Assembly: GCF_030719215.1 (NCBI RefSeq)
Contig: NZ_CP120983.1
Span: 3,286,001-3,350,000, forward strand
Source: Streptomyces sp. Alt3
GTDB taxonomy: Bacteria; Actinomycetota; Actinomycetes; Streptomycetales; Streptomycetaceae
Direction of reading: 5' to 3'
Length of the DNA: 64,000 bases
In this document: positions 58,155-64,000 of the stretch, piece after piece
How the letters are laid out: the number at the start of each line of letters is the position of its first letter
Position numbering within the stretch: the first letter of the stretch is position 1
Notes under the pieces: model-generated
Seen by the model: only the letters and a program-made list of their open reading frames with translations
Database searches by the model: none
Told to the model about the DNA's origin: nothing
Position numbers and translations under genes: made by a program

Positions 58155-58553
58155 CTACCAGACGTAGGCGAGGACTTCCCCACCTACGCCCTTCTTGCTG
58201 GCCTGCTGGCCGGTCAGGAGACCGTGGGACGTGGAGATGATCGCCACGCCCAGGCCGCCGAGAACCTTCGGCAGATTGGTGGACTTTGCGTATACACGCA
58301 GACCCGGCTTCGAAATGCGCTTGATGCCGGCAATCGAACGCTCGCGGTTCGGCCCGAACTTCAGCTCGAGAACGAGGCTCTTGCCGACCTCGGCGTCCTC
58401 GACCTTCCAGCCGGTGATGAAGCCCTCCTGCTGGAGGATCTCCGCGATGTGCGACTTGATCTTGCTGTGCGGCATTGCGACATCGTCGTGATACGCCGAG
58501 TTCGCGTTACGCAGACGCGTGAGCATGTCTGCGATGGGATCAGTCATGGTCAT
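58155..58553 (-). CDS. rpsH: 30S ribosomal protein S8
   Basis: A 132-residue S8: [18 protein letters not shown] and [28 protein letters not shown]8 is the translational repressor of the spc operon in E. coli. A 222-bp gap precedes it, unusual inside this otherwise compact operon. Confidence 0.99.
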   Translation of the reverse strand: MTMTDPIADMLTRLRNANSAYHDDVAMPHSKIKSHIAEILQQEGFITGWKVEDAEVGKSLVLELKFGPNRERSIAGIKRISKPGLRVYAKSTNLPKVLGGLGVAIISTSHGLLTGQQASKKGVGGEVLAYVW

Positions 58554-58775
58554 GAGTTGGCCTTCGGCCTCTCTCGCCGGGGTTTCCTGTATGCGCCATC
58601 CCTCTCCCCACTCAGTGGCGGGACGGGTGCGGTGCGGGGACCTACGGCGTAGTAAGTCGGTCAGGGCGGCAGGCGCCCAACCCTTCAAGCCTACGGCATG
58701 AAAAGCGGGGCTCCTGCCGACCGGATACTTACCGAGAGCTTCTGGTCCTCCCAAGCCCCTAGGGGCGAAGGAGAA
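58554..58775 (-). other. 222-bp non-coding gap between rpsN and rpsH
   Basis: No frame with a ribosome binding site is seen. It contains a 12-bp palindrome GCCCCTAGGGGC (58755-58766) close to the rpsN end and several GC-rich inverted segments. It may be an RNA leader for rpsH or carry a promoter. Confidence 0.45.
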
Positions 58776-58961
58776 TTACCAGGAGCTCTTGGTCACGCCC
58801 GGCAGCTCGCCACGGTGAGCCATCTCACGAAGGCACACGCGGCACAGGCCGAACTTGCGGTAAACGGAGTGGGGCCGGCCGCAGCGCTGGCAGCGGGTGT
58901 ACCCGCGCACGCCGAACTTCGGCTTACGGGCGGCCTTAGCGATCAGAGCCTTCTTCGCCAC
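58776..58961 (-). CDS. rpsN: 30S ribosomal protein S14, zinc-binding type
   Basis: A 61-residue short S14 with [20 protein letters not shown], the four-cysteine zinc site. Streptomyces also carry a longer zinc-free S14 elsewhere, under Zur control. It follows rplE by 2 bp. Confidence 0.98.
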   Translation of the reverse strand: MAKKALIAKAARKPKFGVRGYTRCQRCGRPHSVYRKFGLCRVCLREMAHRGELPGVTKSSW

Positions 58962-58963
58962 GG

Positions 58964-59521
58964 TCAGTTCTCCTTGAACGGGAAGCCGAGGTGACGAAGC
59001 AGGGCACGACCCTCGTCGTCGTTGGCAGCCGTGGTGACCACGGTGATGTCCATGCCCCGGACCCGGTCGATCTTGTCCTGGTCGATCTCGTGGAACATGA
59101 CCTGCTCCGTGAGACCGAAGGTGTAGTTGCCACGGCCGTCGAACTGCTTCGGCGACAGACCACGGAAGTCACGGATACGCGGCAGCGCGAGCGACAGCGT
59201 ACGGTCCAGGAACTCCCACATGCGGTCACCACGAAGGGTGACGTGGCAGCCGATCGGCTGCCCCTCGCGCAGCTTGAACTGCGCGATCGACTTGCGGGCC
59301 TTCGTGACGGCGGGCTTCTGGCCGGTGATCGTGGTGAGGTCCTTGACCGCACCGTCGATCAGCTTGGAGTCGCGGGCGGCGTCGCCCACACCCATGTTGA
59401 CCACGATCTTGACCAGACCGGGGATCTGCATGACGTTCTCGTACGAGAACTCCTCACGCAGCTTGCCGGCGATTTCCTCGCGGTAGCGCGTCTTGAGACG
59501 CGGCGCAGTGGTGGTCGTCAT
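58964..59521 (-). CDS. rplE: 50S ribosomal protein L5
   Basis: A 185-residue 5S rRNA-binding protein: [61 protein letters not shown]. Its ATG overlaps the rplX stop by one base. Confidence 0.99.
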   Translation of the reverse strand: MTTTTAPRLKTRYREEIAGKLREEFSYENVMQIPGLVKIVVNMGVGDAARDSKLIDGAVKDLTTITGQKPAVTKARKSIAQFKLREGQPIGCHVTLRGDRMWEFLDRTLSLALPRIRDFRGLSPKQFDGRGNYTFGLTEQVMFHEIDQDKIDRVRGMDITVVTTAANDDEGRALLRHLGFPFKEN

Positions 59522-59844
59522 CAGATGTCCTCACCGGTCCGCTTGGCAACGCGGATCTTCTTGCCCTCGTCGTCAAAGCGGTAGCCGACGCGGGTGACGA
59601 CCTTGTTGCCGTCCTTCTCCACGACCAGCTGAACGTTGCTGACGTGGATCGGGGCCTCGGTGGTGACAATGCCACCCGTCTGCGAACCGCGAGCCGTCTG
59701 ACCGGCCTTGGTGTGCTTCTTGACCCGGTTGACACCCTCGACGAGGACACGGTCCTGGGCGGGGAAGGCAACGATGACCTTGCCCTGCTTGCCCTTGTCC
59801 TTACCGGTGATGACCTGAACCAGGTCGCCCTTCTTGATCTTCAT
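59521..59844 (-). CDS. rplX: 50S ribosomal protein L24
   Basis: A 107-residue L24 with KOW motif ([21 protein letters not shown]) and [30 protein letters not shown]. It begins 2 bp after rplN. Confidence 0.99.
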   Translation of the reverse strand: MKIKKGDLVQVITGKDKGKQGKVIVAFPAQDRVLVEGVNRVKKHTKAGQTARGSQTGGIVTTEAPIHVSNVQLVVEKDGNKVVTRVGYRFDDEGKKIRVAKRTGEDI

Positions 59845-59846
59845 GC

Positions 59847-60215
59847 TTACAGCACCTCCGGCGCGAGCGAGATGATCTTCATGAACTTCTTCTCGCGCAG
59901 CTCTCGGCCCACGGGGCCGAAGATACGGGTGCCGCGGGGGTCGCCGTCGTTCTTGAGAATGACAGCGGCGTTCTCGTCGAAGCGGATGTACGAGCCATCC
60001 TGACGACGACGCTCCTTGACGGTGCGAACGATGACGGCCTTGACGACGTCACCCTTCTTCACGTTGCCACCGGGGATCGCGTCCTTCACGGTGGCGACGA
60101 TGACGTCACCGATGCCCGCGTAGCGGCGACCCGAGCCACCGAGAACACGGATGGTGAGAATTTCCTTCGCACCCGTGTTGTCGGCGACGCGCAGTCGCGA
60201 CTCCTGCTGGATCAC
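59847..60215 (-). CDS. rplN: 50S ribosomal protein L14
   Basis: A 122-residue L14 ([18 protein letters not shown] to [12 protein letters not shown]) starting at GTG. It is the first gene of the classical spc operon and follows a 100-bp gap with two hairpins. Confidence 0.99.
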   Translation of the reverse strand: MIQQESRLRVADNTGAKEILTIRVLGGSGRRYAGIGDVIVATVKDAIPGGNVKKGDVVKAVIVRTVKERRRQDGSYIRFDENAAVILKNDGDPRGTRIFGPVGRELREKKFMKIISLAPEVL

Positions 60216-60243
60216 GTCTATCTCCTGATCGTCTGCCGGTTCC

Positions 60244-60313
60244 CGGCAGGGGCTCCGTTGCTGAAGCCCCTGCCGAGCCTGGCGGAACTGTCCTGAGGGG
60301 AGACCCCCTCAGG
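60244..60313 (-). terminator. two tandem hairpins at the S10/spc operon boundary
   Basis: Reading leftward from the rpsQ stop: first CCTGAGGGG with CCCCTCAGG (60292-60300 and 60305-60313), then CGGCAGGGGCT with AGCCCCTGCCG (60244-60254 and 60265-60275). Both fit intrinsic terminators or attenuators between rpsQ and rplN. Confidence 0.7.
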
Positions 60314-60315
60314 GA

Positions 60316-60600
60316 TTACTTGGCCTTCTCGAGGATCTCGACGATGCGCCAGCGCTTCGAGGCGGACAGCGGACGCGTCTCCATGATGAGGACGCGGTCG
60401 CCGACGCCAGCAGCGTTCTGCTCGTCGTGGGCCTTGAGCTTGTTCGTACGGCGGATGACCTTGCCGTACAGCGCGTGCTTGACGCGGTCCTCGACAGCGA
60501 CGACGACGGTCTTGTCCATCTTGTCGCTGACGACCAGACCCTCACGGGTCTTGCGGAAGCCGCGGTCGGTCTTGGTCTCAGTCACAGTCTTCTCGCTCAT
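60316..60600 (-). CDS. rpsQ: 30S ribosomal protein S17
   Basis: A 94-residue S17: [56 protein letters not shown]. It is the last gene of the classical S10 operon; its ATG overlaps the rpmC stop. Confidence 0.99.
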   Translation of the reverse strand: MSEKTVTETKTDRGFRKTREGLVVSDKMDKTVVVAVEDRVKHALYGKVIRRTNKLKAHDEQNAAGVGDRVLIMETRPLSASKRWRIVEILEKAK

Positions 60601-60824
60601 CAGACGCTCTCCACCGTCTCGATGCCCAGCTCGCGCTCGCGCATCAGGGTGTAGATCCGGGCGATGTCCTTACGGACGGACTTGAGCCGACCGTGGTTCT
60701 CGAGCTGCCCCGTCGCCGCCTGGAAGCGGAGGTTGAACAGCTCTTCCTTGGCCTCGCGGAGCTTGTTGAGGAGCTCCTCGCCGCCCAGCTCGCGCAGCTC
60801 GGACGCCTTGGTACCGGCCGACAT
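60600..60824 (-). CDS. rpmC: 50S ribosomal protein L29
   Basis: A 74-residue helical hairpin ([44 protein letters not shown]). ATG at 60824 gives the standard length and a one-base overlap with the rplP stop; a GTG one codon upstream is possible. Confidence 0.98.
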   Translation of the reverse strand: MSAGTKASELRELGGEELLNKLREAKEELFNLRFQAATGQLENHGRLKSVRKDIARIYTLMRERELGIETVESV

Positions 60825-61243
60825 CACGACTCACCTGCCTCGCGCCGAACGATCCGGCACTTCATCGGAAGCTTGTGAGCAGCGCGGGTGAGCGCCTCAC
60901 GAGCAATCTTCTCGTTCGGGTAGGACAGCTCGAACATCACCCGACCGGGCTTGACGTTCGCGATCCACCACTCGGGAGAACCCTTACCGGAACCCATGCG
61001 GGTCTCGGCAGGCTTCTTCGTCAGGGGGCGGTCCGGGTAGATGTTGATCCAGACCTTGCCGCCACGCTTGATGTGGCGGGTCATCGCGATACGAGCTGCC
61101 TCGATCTGGCGGTTCGTCACGTACGCCGGGGACAGCGCCTGGATGCCGTACTCGCCGAACGCAACCTGCGTGCCACCCTTGGACATACCGCTGCGCTTCG
61201 GGTGGTGCTGCTTGCGGTGCTTGACCCTACGGGGGATCAGCAT
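60824..61243 (-). CDS. rplP: 50S ribosomal protein L16
   Basis: A 139-residue L16: [53 protein letters not shown]. It lies 5 bp after rpsC. Confidence 0.99.
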   Translation of the reverse strand: MLIPRRVKHRKQHHPKRSGMSKGGTQVAFGEYGIQALSPAYVTNRQIEAARIAMTRHIKRGGKVWINIYPDRPLTKKPAETRMGSGKGSPEWWIANVKPGRVMFELSYPNEKIAREALTRAAHKLPMKCRIVRREAGES

Positions 61244-61248
61244 TTCGG

Positions 61249-62085
61249 TCAGGCCTCCGTTCCGGTGCTCTCAGCCGGAGCAGCGGCGGCGGGAGCGTCG
61301 GCCTTGGGGGCCTCCGCTGCCGGCGCGGACTGCTGCGGCTTGCGGCCGCGGCCGCCACGCTCGCCACCACGGCCACCGCGGCCGGCCGGGCGGTCGGCGC
61401 CGCCACGAGCCGGACGGTTACCGGCGCGGGCCGCGGCGTTCTCGGCGCGAACCTCGGCGATGTTCTTGACGTCGCCCTTGTAGATCCAGACCTTCACACC
61501 GATACGGCCGAAGGTCGTCTTGGCCTCGAAGAAGCCGTAGTCGACGTTCGCACGGAGCGTGTGCAGGGGCACGCGGCCCTCACGGTAGAACTCCGAGCGG
61601 GACATCTCGGCGCCGCCGAGGCGACCGCCGCACTGGATCTTGATGCCCTTGGCGCCGGCCTTCATCGTGCTCTGCATGCTCTTACGCATGGCACGACGGA
61701 AGGAGACGCGGGAGGAGAGCTGCTCGGCGACGGCCTGGGCCACCAGCTGAGCGTCGACCTCGGGGTTCTTGACCTCGAGGATGTTCAGCTGGACCTGCTT
61801 GCCGGTCAGCTTCTCCAGCTCGCCACGGATGCGGTCGGCCTCGGCGCCACGGCGACCGATGACGATGCCCGGGCGGGCGGTGTGGATGTCAACGCGGACG
61901 CGGTCGCGGGTGCGCTCGATCTCGACCTTCGAGATGCCGGCCCGCTCCATGCCCTTCGTCATCATGCGACGAATGGCGACGTCTTCCTTGACGTAGTCCT
62001 TGTACAGCTTGTCGGCGTACCAACGGGACTTGAAGTCCGTGGTAATGCCGAGTCGGAACCCGTGCGGGTTTACCTTCTGGCCCAT
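61249..62085 (-). CDS. rpsC: 30S ribosomal protein S3
   Basis: A 278-residue S3 with KH domain ([18 protein letters not shown]) and the C-terminal domain. The tail of about 60 residues is Gly/Arg-rich and then Ala/Pro-rich, an actinobacterial extension. Its ATG overlaps the rplV stop by one base. Confidence 0.99.
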   Translation of the reverse strand: MGQKVNPHGFRLGITTDFKSRWYADKLYKDYVKEDVAIRRMMTKGMERAGISKVEIERTRDRVRVDIHTARPGIVIGRRGAEADRIRGELEKLTGKQVQLNILEVKNPEVDAQLVAQAVAEQLSSRVSFRRAMRKSMQSTMKAGAKGIKIQCGGRLGGAEMSRSEFYREGRVPLHTLRANVDYGFFEAKTTFGRIGVKVWIYKGDVKNIAEVRAENAAARAGNRPARGGADRPAGRGGRGGERGGRGRKPQQSAPAAEAPKADAPAAAAPAESTGTEA

Positions 62086-62432
62086 TACCGGGTTCCTTCC
62101 TTGCTGCTGACGACCACGGTGATGTGGCTGGTCCGCTTACGGATCCGGTAGGCACGGCCCTGAGCACGCGGACGGAACCGCTTCAGGGTCGGGCCCTCGT
62201 CCACGTACGCCTCGCTGATGACCAGCGAAGAGGCGTCGGTGTGGTCGTAGTTGTGTGCAGCGTTGGCGATGGCGCTGTCCAGCACCTTGCCAACCGGCAC
62301 GCTCGCGGCCTGCGGGGCGAAACGCAGGACCGCCTGAGCCTCCGTGGCATCCATGCCACGGATGAGGTCCACCACGCGGCGGGCCTTCATGGGCGTGACG
62401 CGGATGTACCGCGCCTGGGCCCTGGCTTCCAT
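62085..62432 (-). CDS. rplV: 50S ribosomal protein L22
   Basis: A 115-residue L22 ([20 protein letters not shown] to [11 protein letters not shown]) whose hairpin lines the exit tunnel and is a macrolide contact. ATG at 62432 has GAAGGGAC upstream; two in-frame ATG codons further upstream are less likely. Confidence 0.98.
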   Translation of the reverse strand: MEARAQARYIRVTPMKARRVVDLIRGMDATEAQAVLRFAPQAASVPVGKVLDSAIANAAHNYDHTDASSLVISEAYVDEGPTLKRFRPRAQGRAYRIRKRTSHITVVVSSKEGTR

Positions 62433-62475
62433 GGTTGTCCCTTCGGTGTAAGTCATAGTCGTTTCCACCCCGCGG

Positions 62476-62757
62476 TTAGCGGCGCTTCGACTTCCGGTCG
62501 TCCTTGACGTGGCCGCGGAAGGTGCGAGTCGGCGAGAACTCGCCGAGCTTGTGGCCGACCATCGACTCGGTGACGAACACCGGGACGTGGATCTTGCCGT
62601 TGTGCACCGCGATGGTGTGACCCAGCATGGCCGGGACGATCATCGAGCGACGGGACCAGGTCTTGATGACGTTCTTGGTGCCTGCCTCGTTCTGTACGTC
62701 CACCTTCTTGATGAGGTGGCCGTCGACGAAGGGCCCCTTCTTGAGACTGCGCGGCAT
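62476..62757 (-). CDS. rpsS: 30S ribosomal protein S19
   Basis: A 93-residue S19: [54 protein letters not shown]. It lies between rplB and rplV. Confidence 0.99.
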   Translation of the reverse strand: MPRSLKKGPFVDGHLIKKVDVQNEAGTKNVIKTWSRRSMIVPAMLGHTIAVHNGKIHVPVFVTESMVGHKLGEFSPTRTFRGHVKDDRKSKRR

Positions 62758-62769
62758 CTAAACCCGCTC

Positions 62770-63606
62770 CTAGCGCTTCTTGTTCGTCTTGCGGCGGCGG
62801 ACGATGTACTTGCTCGATGCCTTCTTCGGCGAGCGAGTACGACCCTCCTTCTGACCCCACGGCGAGACCGGGTGACGTCCACCGGAGGTCTTGCCTTCAC
62901 CACCACCGTGCGGGTGGTCAACCGGGTTCATCGCGACACCGCGGACGGTCGGGCGGACGCCCTTCCAGCGCATGCGGCCGGCCTTGCCCCAGTTGATGTT
63001 CGACTGCTCGGCGTTGCCGACCTCGCCGATGGTGGCGCGGCAGCGGGCGTCGACCAGCCGGATCTCACCGGACGGCATACGAAGGTGGGCCATCGTGCCC
63101 TCCTTCGCCAGCAGCTGCACGGAGGCACCCGCGGAGCGGGCGAACTTCGCGCCGCCGCCGGGGCGGATCTCGATGGCGTGGATGGTCGTACCGACCGGGA
63201 TGTTGCGCAGCGCCAGGTTGTTGCCCGGCTTGATGTCGGCGCCCGGACCGTTCTCGACACGGTCACCCTGCGACAGGCCACGGGGAGCGACGATGTAACG
63301 CTTCTCGCCGTCCGCGTAGTGCAGCAGCGCGATGCGCGCGGTGCGGTTCGGGTCGTACTCGATGTGCGCGACCTTGGCCGGCACGCCGTCCTTGTCGTGA
63401 CGACGGAAGTCGATCACGCGGTAGGCGCGCTTGTGGCCACCACCCTGGTGGCGAACGGTCACACGACCGGCGTTGTTACGGCCGCCCTTGCTGTGCAGAG
63501 GGCGGACCAGCGACTTCTCCGGCGTGGACCGCGTGATCTCGACAAAGTCGGCGACGCTGGAGCCACGACGGCCCGGGGTCGTCGGCTTGTACTTGCGGAT
63601 ACCCAT
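62770..63606 (-). CDS. rplB: 50S ribosomal protein L2
   Basis: A 278-residue L2 of the peptidyl-transferase region: [47 protein letters not shown] (with the functionally important histidine) and [17 protein letters not shown]. Confidence 0.99.
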   Translation of the reverse strand: MGIRKYKPTTPGRRGSSVADFVEITRSTPEKSLVRPLHSKGGRNNAGRVTVRHQGGGHKRAYRVIDFRRHDKDGVPAKVAHIEYDPNRTARIALLHYADGEKRYIVAPRGLSQGDRVENGPGADIKPGNNLALRNIPVGTTIHAIEIRPGGGAKFARSAGASVQLLAKEGTMAHLRMPSGEIRLVDARCRATIGEVGNAEQSNINWGKAGRMRWKGVRPTVRGVAMNPVDHPHGGGEGKTSGGRHPVSPWGQKEGRTRSPKKASSKYIVRRRKTNKKR

Positions 63607-63645
63607 TTCTCAGTCCTCGTCCGATTCCGGACGACTCGACCTCCG

Positions 63646-63984
63646 TCAGGAGGTCGGGCCGCCGAAGATGTCGATACGGTCGCCCTCGGCGAGGGTCACG
63701 ATGGCGCGCTTCGTGTCGGCGCGCTTGCCGAAACCGGTCTTGGTGCGCTTGCGCTTACCCTGCCGGTTGATCGTGTTGACCCCGGTGACCTTGACCGAGA
63801 AGACCGCTTCCACGGCCTGCTTGATCTGGGTCTTGTTGGAGCCGGGCGCGACGATGAACGTGTACTTGTTCTCGTCGAGCAGCGCGTAGCTCTTCTCGGA
63901 GACAACCGGCTTGACGAGAACGTCGCGCGGGTCCGAGTAGGTCTTGCTCGTGATGGTCGAGCTGGTAACGGTCGCCTCACTCAT
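63646..63984 (-). CDS. rplW: 50S ribosomal protein L23
   Basis: A 112-residue L23 located at the exit tunnel, with [28 protein letters not shown] and [20 protein letters not shown]. The N-terminus is extended with Thr/Ser. Its ATG overlaps the stop of the gene upstream. Confidence 0.98.
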   Translation of the reverse strand: MSEATVTSSTITSKTYSDPRDVLVKPVVSEKSYALLDENKYTFIVAPGSNKTQIKQAVEAVFSVKVTGVNTINRQGKRKRTKTGFGKRADTKRAIVTLAEGDRIDIFGGPTS

Positions 63985-64000
63985 CAGGCGGCGCTCCCTT
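63984..64000 (-). CDS. rplD: 50S ribosomal protein L4, last codons only
   Basis: Only ...GSAA and a TGA stop are inside the window. The identity rests on position: the stop overlaps the rplW start (TGATG), as expected for rplD-rplW in the S10 operon. Confidence 0.6.

Overview
The window is a stretch of chromosome from a Streptomyces species. The evidence is the very high G+C with third-codon G/C bias, frequent GTG starts, and genes found together in this genus: bldM next to whiD, an ShbA-like sigma factor next to guaB, a GroES/GroEL pair with a His-rich GroEL tail under two CIRCE operators, and a run of receptor-like Ser/Thr kinases. I see no tRNA, rRNA, CRISPR array, prophage or insertion sequence. 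The region is mostly conserved core chromosome, with some less familiar small genes and degenerate enzymes in it.

Layout. (1) 1-5773: three consecutive leftward protein-kinase-like genes. The first is cut by the window edge and the middle one is a pseudokinase. (2) 6352-10326: glpD leftward, then a nucleotide-sugar dehydrogenase relative and a repeat-bearing membrane protein rightward. (3) 10396-15592: purine and developmental block with a GuaB3-type protein, guaB, an ECF sigma factor (probably ShbA), bldM and divergent whiD. (4) 15706-18286: LysR regulator, MOSC protein and short-chain dehydrogenase. (5) 18358-20571: groES-groEL with promoter and operators. (6) 20738-26361: polysaccharide deacetylase, methyltransferase, small proteins, and a DGPF protein / ECF42 sigma factor / VOC protein run with a good ECF42-type promoter. 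(7) 26507-37330: leftward cell-wall and tRNA-modification block: glmS, acpS, NAD(P)HX repair enzyme, DUF488, alr, alpha/beta hydrolase, tsaE, then tsaB-rimI-tsaD. Two small genes interrupt it: a rightward gene for an L,D-transpeptidase-like protein without the catalytic cysteine, and a leftward 64-residue gene behind a perfect 20-bp palindrome. (8) 37649-42404: HIT protein, a small secreted protein, coaA, DUF389 protein and glmM. (9) 42626-49188: rpsI-rplM, an ABC-F ATPase, two uncharacterised rightward genes and truA. (10) 49267-64000: the ribosomal protein supercluster read leftward (rplD fragment, rplW to rpsQ; rplN to rplO; secY-adk-map-infA-rpmJ-rpsM-rpsK-rpoA-rplQ), with hairpins at the S10/spc boundary, after rplO and after rplQ.

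The genes join several core processes: translation (ribosomal proteins, RNA polymerase alpha, t6A tRNA modification, pseudouridylation), envelope precursor supply (glmS and glmM for UDP-GlcNAc, alr for D-Ala), cofactor supply (coaA, acpS, NAD(P)HX repair), guanine nucleotides (guaB), protein folding, and sporulation control (BldM, WhiD). Regulatory sites that can be read directly are a sigma-BldN-type promoter for bldM, an HrdB-like promoter lying within a pair of CIRCE operators, and an ECF42-type promoter.

I did not find a wholly new multigene system. The points most worth a second look are the split pseudokinase, the 64-residue gene behind its palindrome, the cysteine-less transpeptidase-like and dehydrogenase-like proteins, and the 89-residue gene translationally coupled to tsaD.
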